Below, one piece after another: positions 1 to 8,742 of a DNA stretch of 64,000 nt. Numbering within the stretch: the stretch's first letter is position 1; each line of letters starts with the position of its first letter. The notes under the pieces were generated by a model. That model ran no database searches and was not told the DNA's origin. It saw only the letters and a list, made by a program, of their open reading frames with translations. Position numbers and translations under genes: made by a program. Origin of the DNA: Paenibacillus taichungensis (GTDB taxonomy: Bacteria > Bacillota > Bacilli > Paenibacillales > Paenibacillaceae). Location of the stretch: NCBI RefSeq assembly GCF_003287275.1, contig NZ_QEVW01000005.1:868001-932000 (forward strand), written 5' to 3'.

Positions 1-1
1 T

Positions 2-826
2 TATCCACTTTCGGATACGATGGCGATTACAACCGCAAGCAAGTATGGACGAAATTTCACTTCCATTCGTGTATTTGGCTCGATTGGATATGCGTTCTTT
101 GCGTTAAGCATTGGATATTTTCTCGGATCTTTCGGACCGGGATGGACGATGTGGGTATGTATCGCACTGGCGGCGACTACTCTCCTGATCGGTTTTCGAT
201 TAAAAGATCAGCCTTCGGGCAACAGCACTAAAATGGATCTTTCGGGACTATGGTCCATCTTGAAAAGAAGGGATGTTCTCACCTTTTTCGGCTGCGTTTT
301 CCTGCTCGCTCTGGGTCACCGGATGAATGAAGCTTTTCTCACCATTACGCTGAAAGACCTAGGTGCCAGTGAAGGACTGATCGGGTGGTCCCTGTTAATC
401 TCTTCGGTCAGTGAGATTCCAGTGTTTTTGCTGCTAAGCAGATACGGCAATCGCTACAAAGAACTTCCTTTGCTGACGATCGCTGCGCTGATGTATACGA
501 TTCGCTTATTTCTGATGTCCATCTCGGATACACCCGCAGCGGTCGTTGCCATTCAGACGATGCACAGCGTGACCTTTGGCATCTTCTACGTGACTGCAGT
601 CCGTTATATTACCCGCCTTGTCCCGGATGGTTATCGTGCCACTGGTATGGCCCTGTTCACTATTGTGTGGTCCAGCGCTTCCGGTCTGCTCAGCGGAACG
701 CTGGGAGGATTGCTGCTGGAGCACACCAACAGAAACACCTTCTATCTCACTGCGATGGCGTTTTCCCTGGCCGCACTTGTTGGATTTTGCATGAAACTTT
801 GGTCAAGCATGACTAGCCGCGCATAA
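2..826 (+). CDS. MFS transporter, C-terminal part (5' end outside window)
   Basis: The reading frame is open from base 2, so the gene begins upstream and the ATG at 20 is only an internal methionine. About 274 residues are visible. They form several hydrophobic helices separated by short loops, including a basic loop near the middle that ends at a long helix pair. The pattern fits the second half of a 12-helix major facilitator of the MFS_1-like (LacY/nucleoside permease-like) group, which are inner-membrane proton-coupled carriers. The substrate cannot be told from this part. No T-rich terminator for this strand is visible directly after the stop. Confidence 0.8.
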   Translation, partial: YPLSDTMAITTASKYGRNFTSIRVFGSIGYAFFALSIGYFLGSFGPGWTMWVCIALAATTLLIGFRLKDQPSGNSTKMDLSGLWSILKRRDVLTFFGCVFLLALGHRMNEAFLTITLKDLGASEGLIGWSLLISSVSEIPVFLLLSRYGNRYKELPLLTIAALMYTIRLFLMSISDTPAAVVAIQTMHSVTFGIFYVTAVRYITRLVPDGYRATGMALFTIVWSSASGLLSGTLGGLLLEHTNRNTFYLTAMAFSLAALVGFCMKLWSSMTSRA

Positions 827-876
827 GCATCCAAAAAGTGATTTCCCTTATGGAACTCAACATATCAAAACGTATC

Positions 877-913
877 AAAAAAAGCACAGTCTCCCATGGG
901 GGGGACTGTGCTT
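877..913 (-). terminator. Intrinsic terminator of the cold-shock gene
   Basis: A 10-bp stem (AAGCACAGTC at 882-891 with GACTGTGCTT at 904-913) is followed on the minus strand by a run of T (bases 883-877). It lies about 60 bases after the stop of the cold-shock gene. Confidence 0.85.
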
Positions 914-975
914 GGGTTCGTATATTCAGCTAGAAGCCAATCATTTATAAGAAATCCGTATGACCGGAAATATTC

Positions 976-1173
976 TTACAATTTGTTTACGTTAGCTGCT
1001 TGAGGACCACGGTTTCCATCAGTGATTTCGAATTCTACCGCTTGACCTTCTTCCAATGTTTTAAAGCCGTCGCCTTGAATTGCGGAGAAATGTACGAATA
1101 CGTCCTCGCCGCCTTCAACTGAAATAAAGCCATAGCCTTTTTCTGCGTTAAACCATTTAACTGTACCTTTCAA
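976..1173 (-). CDS. Cold-shock protein, CspA family
   Basis: This 65-residue protein is the length of a single cold-shock domain. It carries the RNP1-type motif KGYGFI (residues 12-17) and the RNP2-type motif VFVHF (25-29), which bind single-stranded RNA and DNA. Family members act as cytoplasmic RNA chaperones and antiterminators. The start is a TTG at 1173, chosen because AGGAGG (1182-1187) sits 8 bases upstream and the protein then begins MKGTVKWF, the family N terminus. A consensus promoter lies upstream and leaves a short leader. The gene is monocistronic, with its own terminator. Confidence 0.96.
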   Translation of the reverse strand: MKGTVKWFNAEKGYGFISVEGGEDVFVHFSAIQGDGFKTLEEGQAVEFEITDGNRGPQAANVNKL

Positions 1174-1218
1174 ATGAACAACCTCCTAAAAATATCGCCA
1201 TCTATGGCGAATACCCTC

Positions 1219-1247
1219 ATTATACTGTATGACCTTCTACATTGCAA
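1219..1247 (-). promoter_or_regulatory. Sigma-A promoter of the cold-shock gene
   Basis: On the minus strand TTGCAA (1247-1242) and TATAAT (1224-1219) are separated by exactly 17 bases. The site is 31 bases upstream of the Shine-Dalgarno sequence of the cold-shock gene. Confidence 0.85.
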
Positions 1248-1336
1248 TTTATCTTTTCCATAAAAGTCGAAAAAATTTGCTTTGAATCCAAGGGTACGGT
1301 ATCATTTTACCAAAACCGTTAGTTTGGAGACTACCT

Positions 1337-1570
1337 ATGATAAAAAAACATGAAATATACAAAACAGACAAGTGGAATATGATGACCGTAGAAGTTCAAG
1401 GCAAATATCTGGTGCTTCGTGAAATCTCGGAAGAATGGGGCGAAGAATGCCATACCTTCCTCAGTCGTCCTGCGTTGATGCATTGGGCTGAACGCCGCTT
1501 CCCGAAAGAAGATTTCGAGAACCGAGAGGACGAATGGCGTCAACTGATGGCTGCCTTCAAAGGAGTCTAG
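1337..1570 (+). CDS. Small conserved-type hypothetical protein
   Basis: The 77-residue product is soluble, rich in acidic and aromatic residues, and has no motif I can name. A weak TTTGGAGA Shine-Dalgarno lies upstream of the ATG. Its stop is 3 bases before the next start, and the Shine-Dalgarno of that gene (AAGGAG) overlaps the end of this one. The two are therefore probably translated from one message. Function unknown. Confidence 0.7.
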   Translation: MIKKHEIYKTDKWNMMTVEVQGKYLVLREISEEWGEECHTFLSRPALMHWAERRFPKEDFENREDEWRQLMAAFKGV

Positions 1571-1573
1571 CCT

Positions 1574-1759
1574 ATGCAGCTTGACTCAAGCAATGTCGTC
1601 ATCTTTATTATTCTTGCTTTTTCCTTAGGAATCGTGCTGATTCTGGGACGCAACTCCATCCCGGATCGTCTAAGACGGGGCATGGCTCTGATTGCCACCC
1701 TGCTGATTTGTTTCGCATTTTTCCTGATCGTTTACTTTTTGGTCAATATGGGAGCCTAG
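1574..1759 (+). CDS. Small two-helix membrane protein
   Basis: This 61-residue protein has two hydrophobic segments, about residues 8-25 and 37-58, separated by a short basic loop containing RLRRG. This predicts a hairpin in the membrane. It follows the 77-residue gene by 3 bases, with AAGGAG as ribosome-binding site inside the end of that gene, so the two form a small operon. I do not recognise a family. Confidence 0.7.
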   Translation: MQLDSSNVVIFIILAFSLGIVLILGRNSIPDRLRRGMALIATLLICFAFFLIVYFLVNMGA

Positions 1760-1792
1760 CTTCTTCAAATATTTCAATGCCCCTCAGGTCAT

Positions 1793-1816
1793 ACTATACG
1801 GGATTATTCGTATAGT
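1793..1816 (+). promoter_or_regulatory. Perfect inverted repeat next to an upstream pepF Shine-Dalgarno
   Basis: ACTATACG (1793-1800) and CGTATAGT (1809-1816) are perfectly complementary around an 8-base loop. The repeat ends directly against the GAGGAGG (1817-1823) that serves the upstream TTG start of the oligoendopeptidase gene. It could be an mRNA hairpin or a protein-binding palindrome. Confidence 0.5.
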
Positions 1817-1959
1817 GAGGAGGAAGGCCGTTGAAATACCGCAAATCGCTGTTCATTCTGCTGGTACTTAGTCTGATTCCTTCGTCTCTCTCCGCACAAG
1901 CGAGTGGGACGAAGGCAGCTTCGTCTATATATTCATCACTTCATCAAAGGAGGATTCCC

Positions 1960-3750
1960 ATGAGTCAACTATTGAAACGTTCCGAGGTACCTACTGAACA
2001 AACCTGGAAACTGGAAGATCTATTCGCCGATCAGAAAGCTTGGGATCAGGAATATGAAGAAGTATCGTCTTTGACTAAGAAAGCCTCCGAATTCCAAGGC
2101 AAACTGAACAAACCTGAGACACTCAAAAGCTGTTTTGAACTCGAAGATGAGATCAGTCTCAAAACCGAACGCCTCTTTGTGTATGCACGGATGCATCAAG
2201 ATGAAGACACAGCTAATCCTACATATCAAAACCTGTCCCAAAAAGCACAAAAGTTAAGCGTGCAGGTTGGTGAAGCACTATCTTATGTTACACCCGAAAT
2301 CTTGTCCCTTCCGGATGATCAGTTGGATGCCCTCATCTCCAACGAGAAACTCTCTGCCTATAAGTTCACATTGGAAGAGATGAAACGCGAAAAGGCTCAT
2401 GTACTGAGCCAAGCCGAGGAAGCATTGCTCGCACAGGTGGGCAACCTGTCCCAGGCACCACAGACCATCTTTAGCATGTTGAACAACGCCGATCTCAAGT
2501 TCCCGAAAATTAAGGATGAGCATGGAAACGAAGTGGAACTGACTCATGGCAGCTATATTCAGTTCTTGGAAAATCCGAATCGGGAAGTTCGCGAACGTGC
2601 CTTCAAAGCGGTGTATGAAACCTATGGCAAGCAAAAGAACACCATTGCTGCAGCTCTGAACGCTAACGTAACTAAAAACATGTTTTATGCCGATGTTCGG
2701 AAATACCCTTCCGTCATGGAGATGTCCCTTTATGGCGACAACATTCCGAAGGATGTCTATACCAATCTTGTGGATACGATTCATGAGAGCCTTCCGCTCT
2801 TACACCGTTATATGGACCTGCGCAAAAAATTGCTCGGCGTAGATAAGTTGCATATGTATGACCTTTTCGCTCCACTGGTGGATGAATACAAAATGGACAT
2901 TACCTACGAGGAAGCAAAACAAACGGTTAAAGATGGCTTGAAGCCGCTTGGCAAGGATTATGCAGACGCATTGCAGGCCGGTTACGATGATCGCTGGATT
3001 GATGTATACGAAAATGAGAATAAACGTTCAGGCGCATACAGCTGGGGAGCATACGGCACACACCCTTACGTCTTGTTGAATCACAAAGATAACCTGAATA
3101 GCATGTTTACACTGGCACATGAAATGGGCCACGCACTGCATTCCCACTATTCAGACACTACACTTCCGTATCGTGATGCACAGTACACCATTTTCCTGGC
3201 TGAGGTTGCATCTACAACGAATGAAGCCTTGTTGATGGATTATCTGCTCAATAAATCGACAGATCCGAAGGAAAAGCTATACTTGCTGACGTATTATGCA
3301 GATCAGTTCCGTACCACGGTCTTCCGTCAAACGATGTTTGCAGAATTCGAAAAAATCATTCACGAGCGTGCTGAACAGGGTGAAGCTCTCACACCTCAGC
3401 TGCTTTCCGAGATTTATTATGACCTTAATGTCAAATACCATGGAGACAGTATGGTTGTGGACAAAGATATTGAAATGGAATGGGCGCGTATTCCCCACTT
3501 CTATAACAGCTTCTACGTGTACAAATATGCGACCGGCTTCTCAGCAGCGACCAGTTTTTCCAAGCAAATTCTGGAAGAAGGGCAACCTGCCGTGGACCGG
3601 TATCTTGGATTCCTTAAGAGCGGTGGCAGTGACTATTCCATCAACATCCTGAAAAAAGCAGGAGTGGATATGTCTACGCCAGAGCCGATTCGCGAAGCTA
3701 TGAGTGTGTTCAAGGAACTGATTGAGCAAATGGAACAACTAACGAAATAA
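1960..3750 (+). CDS. pepF: Oligoendopeptidase F (M3B zinc peptidase)
   Basis: From the ATG at 1960 the protein has 596 residues, the usual PepF length. It carries the M3 zinc motif HEMGH within TLAHEMGHALHSHY (H387), with the downstream glutamate ligand region AEVASTTNEAL. PepF enzymes cut oligopeptides of roughly 7-17 residues, usually in the cytoplasm. The start was chosen because AAAGGAGG lies 5 bases upstream and family homology begins here. The frame stays open to a TTG at 1831 that also has a GAGGAGG site. That longer form (639 residues) begins with a classical signal peptide of about 23-25 residues, so an exported version is possible. A terminator follows the gene. Confidence 0.93.
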   Translation: MSQLLKRSEVPTEQTWKLEDLFADQKAWDQEYEEVSSLTKKASEFQGKLNKPETLKSCFELEDEISLKTERLFVYARMHQDEDTANPTYQNLSQKAQKLSVQVGEALSYVTPEILSLPDDQLDALISNEKLSAYKFTLEEMKREKAHVLSQAEEALLAQVGNLSQAPQTIFSMLNNADLKFPKIKDEHGNEVELTHGSYIQFLENPNREVRERAFKAVYETYGKQKNTIAAALNANVTKNMFYADVRKYPSVMEMSLYGDNIPKDVYTNLVDTIHESLPLLHRYMDLRKKLLGVDKLHMYDLFAPLVDEYKMDITYEEAKQTVKDGLKPLGKDYADALQAGYDDRWIDVYENENKRSGAYSWGAYGTHPYVLLNHKDNLNSMFTLAHEMGHALHSHYSDTTLPYRDAQYTIFLAEVASTTNEALLMDYLLNKSTDPKEKLYLLTYYADQFRTTVFRQTMFAEFEKIIHERAEQGEALTPQLLSEIYYDLNVKYHGDSMVVDKDIEMEWARIPHFYNSFYVYKYATGFSAATSFSKQILEEGQPAVDRYLGFLKSGGSDYSINILKKAGVDMSTPEPIREAMSVFKELIEQMEQLTK

Positions 3751-3779
3751 GGTTGCTTTCTCGTCCATGTGACCTGTGT

Positions 3780-3806
3780 CCCTTGCCCATTCGGGCAAGG
3801 GATTTT
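3780..3806 (+). terminator. Intrinsic terminator after pepF
   Basis: CCCTTGCCC (3780-3788) pairs with GGGCAAGGG (3793-3801) around a 4-base loop and is followed by ATTTTATAA. Confidence 0.75.
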
Positions 3807-3886
3807 ATAATCAAGCAAGATGCAAGCTTCATGAATTAGGGTAATTGCTTACATAGTCCTGAATTGTTCAACAAGGAGGCACCACC

Positions 3887-4276
3887 ATGAAAATGCAATG
3901 GGCACTCATCGCAGGTCTCGTTTTTGCATTACTTACCGGAATTTTTGCGGTCATTAATGTGGATTCCGTACAAGTCAACCTGCTATTTAACACGGTTCAA
4001 ATCCCGCTGATTCTGCTCATTCTTGGCTGCACCCTAATCGGTGGAATCATTGTAGGGTCTTATGGCATCTTCCGCCAATATCGACTGCAACGCGAGAACA
4101 AACAATTGAAGCTGCGTGTATCCGAGTTGGAAAGCTCAGCAGTAAGCAGCTCTACCTCTTCTCTGGATTCGTTTAAATCGATGGATACATTCGGAACGAT
4201 CGATTCGGACAACGCTTCTGCTGAGTCCGATTCCATTCAGAGTCAACGAAAAGGAAATCCTTCGGGTACGCTGTAA
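3887..4276 (+). CDS. LapA-domain (DUF1049-like) membrane protein
   Basis: The 129-residue protein starts with a hydrophobic segment (residues 5-24), a short extracytoplasmic stretch with the pattern FAVINVDSVQVNLLF, and a second helix (about 38-60). A basic coiled-coil region (65-85) and a serine-rich tail follow. This layout is the lipopolysaccharide assembly protein A (LapA/DUF1049) domain, which also occurs in Gram-positive bacteria where its role is unclear. A GGAGG site lies upstream of the ATG. It probably forms its own transcript, since it follows the pepF terminator and precedes a stem-loop. Confidence 0.8.
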   Translation: MKMQWALIAGLVFALLTGIFAVINVDSVQVNLLFNTVQIPLILLILGCTLIGGIIVGSYGIFRQYRLQRENKQLKLRVSELESSAVSSSTSSLDSFKSMDTFGTIDSDNASAESDSIQSQRKGNPSGTL

Positions 4277-4287
4277 CACATCAGAGG

Positions 4288-4347
4288 CAGCCTGCTGGCT
4301 ATCAAGAATGGGATTGTACATTCTGCCAGACAGGCTGTATTCTGTTT
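4288..4347 (+). terminator. Stem-loop between the LapA-like gene and the M42 gene
   Basis: CAGCCTGCTGGC (4288-4299) pairs with GCCAG-A-CAGGCTG (4325-4337), with one bulge and a 25-base loop. The sequence TATTCTGTTTT follows. It may end the upstream transcript or partly attenuate the downstream gene. Confidence 0.5.
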
Positions 4348-4393
4348 TAAGAACAACTTTCTGTACATTCATTAACGAGGAGGAAATTCCCAT

Positions 4394-5434
4394 ATGAGTT
4401 TTACCATTGACGAATCCTATGTCCTGTCTTTTCTGAAAAAGTTACTTGATACTCCCAGCCCTAGTGGCTATACCAAAGATATTATTGAGATGATCCGCAA
4501 GGAAGCTGAATCACTTCATGTTGCTTTTGAATTGAACAACAAAGGCGGAGCTGTACTCACATTGCCTGGACAGGATTCTTCCAGAACGATCGGACTGAGC
4601 GCACATGTGGATACATTGGGAGCCATGGTGCGTTCCATCACTTCCTACGGCACACTGAAGCTCACCTCTGTCGGTGGATTTACGATGAACAGTATCGAGA
4701 ATGAGTATTGCTCCATCCATACACGTGATGGAAAGACCTATACAGGAACCATCCTATCCCTGCACCCTTCTGTGCACGTCTATCCGGATGCACGTACGTT
4801 TGAGCGAAGCGAGAGCCATATGGAAGTGCGTATCGATGAAGTGGTCTCTTCCAAGGAAGATGTTTTGGCATTGGGTATCTCTGTAGGGGACTTTATTTCC
4901 TTCGATGCCCGTGCGGTCATTACACCCAGCGGATATATCAAATCGCGTCACCTTGATGATAAAGCCAGCGTAGCTGCCTTGTTCGGTATCCTGGAATCTG
5001 CACATCGCGAAAACTGGAAACCACTACATAACGTTTCGCTGCTCATCTCAAACTACGAAGAAGTTGGACACGGCGCATCTTACATCCCTGCGGAAATTAG
5101 CGAATTAATTGCTGTAGACATGGGCGCAATGGGTGACGACCTGAGCTGCAAGGAGACGGATGTATCCATCTGTGCCAAGGATTCGTCCGGACCATATGAC
5201 TATGATATGACCACTCGACTTATCGAACTGGCCAAACAAGCAAGCCTTGATTATGTCGTTGATATCTATCCACAATACGGCTCCGATGGCAGCGCAGCTT
5301 TACGTGGAGGAAATAACATTCGGGCTGCATTGATTGGTCCGGGTGTTCATGCTTCCCACTCCATGGAACGCACGCATAAAGACGCTGTCCTGAATACAGC
5401 GAGACTGCTCGCCGCATATATTACAACCAAGTAA
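4394..5434 (+). CDS. M42-family aminopeptidase
   Basis: The 346-residue protein matches the M42 glutamyl/leucyl aminopeptidase family, which forms cytoplasmic tetrahedral dodecamers that trim peptides. The binuclear metal-site motifs are present in order: SAHVDTLGAMV (H71), SRHLDDKASVA (bridging Asp), YEEVGHGAS (catalytic Glu pair), VDMGAMGDD and HASHSMERTH. AACGAGGAGGAAATTCCCAT provides a strong ribosome-binding site for the ATG at 4394. The length is normal for the family and no residue is missing. A bidirectional terminator follows. The exact substrate specificity is not readable. Confidence 0.92.
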   Translation: MSFTIDESYVLSFLKKLLDTPSPSGYTKDIIEMIRKEAESLHVAFELNNKGGAVLTLPGQDSSRTIGLSAHVDTLGAMVRSITSYGTLKLTSVGGFTMNSIENEYCSIHTRDGKTYTGTILSLHPSVHVYPDARTFERSESHMEVRIDEVVSSKEDVLALGISVGDFISFDARAVITPSGYIKSRHLDDKASVAALFGILESAHRENWKPLHNVSLLISNYEEVGHGASYIPAEISELIAVDMGAMGDDLSCKETDVSICAKDSSGPYDYDMTTRLIELAKQASLDYVVDIYPQYGSDGSAALRGGNNIRAALIGPGVHASHSMERTHKDAVLNTARLLAAYITTK

Positions 5435-5560
5435 TTGTGACATGGTCATGGACAAGTCGTATGGTATTACAGCATTTGAATACATGATCAGAGTTGTGAT
5501 TTCGATCTTGTCGGGGTATGCAATTCGACTTTGAACACCTATGATTTACCTGTATCATGT

Positions 5561-5618
5561 AAAAAAGGGCACTCCTGCTACGCCGCCGTTTAGGGGCACG
5601 CTGGAAGTGTCCTTTTTC
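5561..5618. terminator. Bidirectional terminator between convergent genes
   Basis: AAAAAAGGGCACT (5561-5573) and AGTGTCCTTTTT (5606-5617) form a stem with A and T runs on both sides. It sits between the convergent M42 aminopeptidase and coiled-coil genes. Confidence 0.75.
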
Positions 5619-5629
5619 TTTGAGATGAT

Positions 5630-6568
5630 TTAGTCCGCTCGTTCAATATGTTCGAGATACCTACGTTCCAGATGCTCCAGCTTCACCTTGTGATCCCGGA
5701 TCTCATCCTTCAGCACACGCATCGTGCTTCGAACTGCACTCAGTCCATCCTTCACCTGAGTTTCAGCTTTGCGAATTTTGTCTTGTACCATCCAATCCAC
5801 AAAGAGATTATCGAAGAAATAGTCTGCGAATGAAAGCAGGCCTCCAAGGTGTAATTCCGTGTTTACAGCCATCTTCACATCCTCCAGCTCCTTTTGAAAT
5901 CGGCGAAGGCGTCTTCCGGCATCCATAATGGCAACCTGAGCATCATCCATTCTGCTGCGCTTAATATGAGTCGAGATCATCCCCCCACCCATCATGTCGT
6001 ATACTCCCCAATTTCCAGCAGAGGACAAAGCCTTTTTAGCACGTTCCAGTGCATCAAGCAGATACTGCCCCTCTCGTTCTGCTTCATTGAGCTCTTGAAG
6101 CTCTCCTGAGAGATGTTCCCGGTCCTCAGCCATTTGCTGCAATTCTGCATCTTTATCGAGCAAATCGTTTTCCTTTTTGCCCCATAACACCTTGTAATCA
6201 CTCTGCCAGAATTGATATTGCCGCTGTCCTTCCAGTTGCTGCTCAACTTGCGAGCGCTGCTTCTGGATATCCGTTAACATCTGGCATGCTGTATCGTACG
6301 CTGCCTTACTTTCCATCAACTCCATTTCTTCTCTTTCCAGTCGATCCTCTTTTTTGCCGATTAAATGATAAAAGAATGCGGATAACGTCATGCTGTTGAG
6401 GCGATCGACATCGTTTTGTTCCTTCTGTAGATGCTCCAGACGCTGCTGTACTTTCCTCTTCCATTCCGCTTCCTCCTGATTCAGCTTCTCCAACCGATCA
6501 TTCCATTTCTCATATATTCTTCCTTTTTCCTTGATCACTGCCAATTGTTCATTCAGTTCTCTGTACAT
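5630..6568 (-). CDS. Coiled-coil protein of unknown function
   Basis: The 312-residue product is almost wholly charged and helical. Heptad-like repeats rich in E, K, Q and L cover about residues 1-170, and a second coiled coil lies at about 205-310. A less charged centre has a glycine stretch (GVYDMMGGGMIST), and there is one hydrophobic LSAFFYHLIG patch near residue 65. There is no signal peptide and no catalytic motif. The start ATG at 6568 has AAGGGGGAG upstream at a rather long distance, and no better in-frame start exists. It has a bidirectional terminator downstream. I cannot assign a function; a scaffold role is only a guess. Confidence 0.8.
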   Translation of the reverse strand: MYRELNEQLAVIKEKGRIYEKWNDRLEKLNQEEAEWKRKVQQRLEHLQKEQNDVDRLNSMTLSAFFYHLIGKKEDRLEREEMELMESKAAYDTACQMLTDIQKQRSQVEQQLEGQRQYQFWQSDYKVLWGKKENDLLDKDAELQQMAEDREHLSGELQELNEAEREGQYLLDALERAKKALSSAGNWGVYDMMGGGMISTHIKRSRMDDAQVAIMDAGRRLRRFQKELEDVKMAVNTELHLGGLLSFADYFFDNLFVDWMVQDKIRKAETQVKDGLSAVRSTMRVLKDEIRDHKVKLEHLERRYLEHIERAD

Positions 6569-6661
6569 GGATGTGGAGTTCTCCCCCTTCTATGGAATTC
6601 TTTATTTAATAAACGGATTGAATATGGTTAACGTTTCATATAAATTCATTTTCATCAATGC

Positions 6662-6689
6662 AAAAAAATCGCCATCCCCCAAAAGGCGA
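6662..6689 (-). terminator. Terminator after the ABC-F gene
   Basis: On the minus strand TCGCC (6689-6685) pairs with GGCGA (6673-6669) and is followed by seven T (6668-6662). It lies 45 bases after the stop of the ABC-F gene. Confidence 0.7.
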
Positions 6690-6733
6690 CTACAAGCCGC
6701 TTTTGAGGAGAAGACGATTCATTGAAATAAACT

Positions 6734-8668
6734 TTAAGACTTGCTGTTTTCAATCTGTTCCGCAAGCTCATTCAGAACGGTCCACCGTTCCATCAGTTCG
6801 TCCAGATGACGCTCTGCCTCCGCCTGCTCTGCCATTAACTCCTGTAGACGGGCTGAGTCGCTGAACGATTCTTCCATCTCTTTATTAATGCGAGCGAGCT
6901 TGGCTTCAGCTTTTTCGATATTCTCATCGATCTGGTCATATTCACGCTGTTCCTTGAAGCTGAACTTCAACTTAGGTTTAGCCGCCGAGGCAGCAGGTTT
7001 ACTTTCCTCCGTTGCCGGTTTCACTTTAGCTGCTGTTCCCGTCGCACTTTCCTGAGAAGATCCGGGTGCATTTTTCAGCATCCATTCTGCATATTCACTG
7101 TAGTCCCCAACATGCACACGCACAGCACCGCCACCTTCAAAAGACAGTACTTTATCCACCGTCCGATCCAGGAAGTACCGATCATGGGATACGACAAATA
7201 CAACACCCGGGAAATCATCCAGGTAATCTTCGAGTACAGCGAGTGTCTGAATATCCAAGTCGTTCGTAGGTTCATCCAACAGCAGGACATTCGGTGCAGC
7301 CATCAGCACACGCAGCAGATATAGGCGACGCTTCTCTCCGCCAGACAGACGGGAGATTGGTGTCCACTGTGACGCAGGGGTGAAGAGGAAACGCTCCAGC
7401 ATCTGAGCAGCGGTAATGAGAGATCCATCAGCCGTTTTTATATTCTCGGCCACTTCCTTGATGTACTCAATTACCCGCAGAGATTCATTCATCTCCTGAT
7501 GCTCCTGAGTGAAGTAGCCCAAATTAACCGTTGGTCCCACAACAACTTCCCCTGCATCGGGTTCCAGCTTACCAGAAATCATTTGCAACAAGGTAGATTT
7601 ACCGCTACCATTCGGGCCCACAATACCCACCCGATCACCAGGTACCGCAATGTAACTGAGATCGTCAATCAATTTACGGCCATCTGCCGATTTGGACAGA
7701 TGCTCAATCTCCAGTATTTTTTTACCCAAACGAGTAGAACCCACGGATACCTCTAGTGAGCCTGAACGATTAGGCCCCTGTTGATCCTTTAACTGTTCAA
7801 AGCGATCAATTCTCGCTTTTTGTTTCGTGGTCCGTGCTTTTGCACCGCGACGAATCCAGGCGAGTTCCGTACGCAGCAGATTTTGCCGCTTTTGTTCGGA
7901 TGCGGATTCACGCTCTTCACGCTCAGCCTTCAGTTCCAGGAAGCGGGTATAGTTGGCCTCATACCGGAATAAACGTCCATGATCGAGCTCCAACATCACA
8001 TTTGCTACACGATCCAAGAAATAACGATCATGCGTAATCATGAGCAAGGCGCCGCGCCGTTTTTGCAAATACTGTTCCAGCCAAACTACGGAATCATTAT
8101 CAATATGGTTCGTAGGCTCATCCAGAATGAGCAATTCGCAGGGATGAATCAGCGCGGAAGCAAGCGCCACCCGTTTGCGCTGTCCACCAGACAATGTGCC
8201 CATCAACGCATCAAATTGACGAATGCCCAGTTTGGACAGAATGCTCTTCGCTTCACTTTCCATCTGCCAAACTTGAAGCTGCTCCATTTGCTGGTTCAAG
8301 CGCAACAAACGCTCTTGCAGCGCCGGATCGGAAGGATTAAGTTCCAGCAGCTCCATTGTTTCTGTATACTCACGTACTGTTTTCATCTCCGGACTGTCAC
8401 CCTCAAATACTTGTTGCAAGACCGTATTATTCGGGTTAAACTGCGGATTCTGTGCCAGGAACTGAATACGCACGTCATTCCCAATCGAGATCTGTCCTTC
8501 ATCCGCTGGCTCCATACCCGCAATGACACGCAAAAAAGTGGACTTCCCGGTTCCATTGACACCAACGACACCAATTTTGTCCTGATCGCCCATGCCGAAT
8601 GAGGCGTCTTTAAACAATATTTTCTCACCATAGCTTTTCGCAACTTGCTCTACCGTCATTATGTTCAT
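6734..8668 (-). CDS. ABC-F ATPase, Uup/YfmR type
   Basis: This 644-residue protein has two fused ABC cassettes and no membrane domain. Cassette 1 shows GVNGTGKST, LSGGQRKR and LLILDEPTNHID. Cassette 2 shows GPNGSGKST, LSGGEKRR and LLLDEPTNDLD. The linker between them is rich in arginine and lysine, and the last about 80 residues form the C-terminal coiled coil typical of Uup and YfmR. ABC-F proteins act on the ribosome, and Uup/YfmR members help with translation stalls. The start at 8668 (MNIMTVEQV) was chosen over an upstream in-frame ATG because homology begins here. It lies 74 bases after the TetR gene, in the same direction. Confidence 0.93.
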   Translation of the reverse strand: MNIMTVEQVAKSYGEKILFKDASFGMGDQDKIGVVGVNGTGKSTFLRVIAGMEPADEGQISIGNDVRIQFLAQNPQFNPNNTVLQQVFEGDSPEMKTVREYTETMELLELNPSDPALQERLLRLNQQMEQLQVWQMESEAKSILSKLGIRQFDALMGTLSGGQRKRVALASALIHPCELLILDEPTNHIDNDSVVWLEQYLQKRRGALLMITHDRYFLDRVANVMLELDHGRLFRYEANYTRFLELKAEREERESASEQKRQNLLRTELAWIRRGAKARTTKQKARIDRFEQLKDQQGPNRSGSLEVSVGSTRLGKKILEIEHLSKSADGRKLIDDLSYIAVPGDRVGIVGPNGSGKSTLLQMISGKLEPDAGEVVVGPTVNLGYFTQEHQEMNESLRVIEYIKEVAENIKTADGSLITAAQMLERFLFTPASQWTPISRLSGGEKRRLYLLRVLMAAPNVLLLDEPTNDLDIQTLAVLEDYLDDFPGVVFVVSHDRYFLDRTVDKVLSFEGGGAVRVHVGDYSEYAEWMLKNAPGSSQESATGTAAKVKPATEESKPAASAAKPKLKFSFKEQREYDQIDENIEKAEAKLARINKEMEESFSDSARLQELMAEQAEAERHLDELMERWTVLNELAEQIENSKS

Positions 8669-8742
8669 TGCTCGTAACCTACTTCTCTGTAAAATGTATT
8701 CAATATGAGGCTGCGCATAAGATGCAATTACGCCCACTCACG

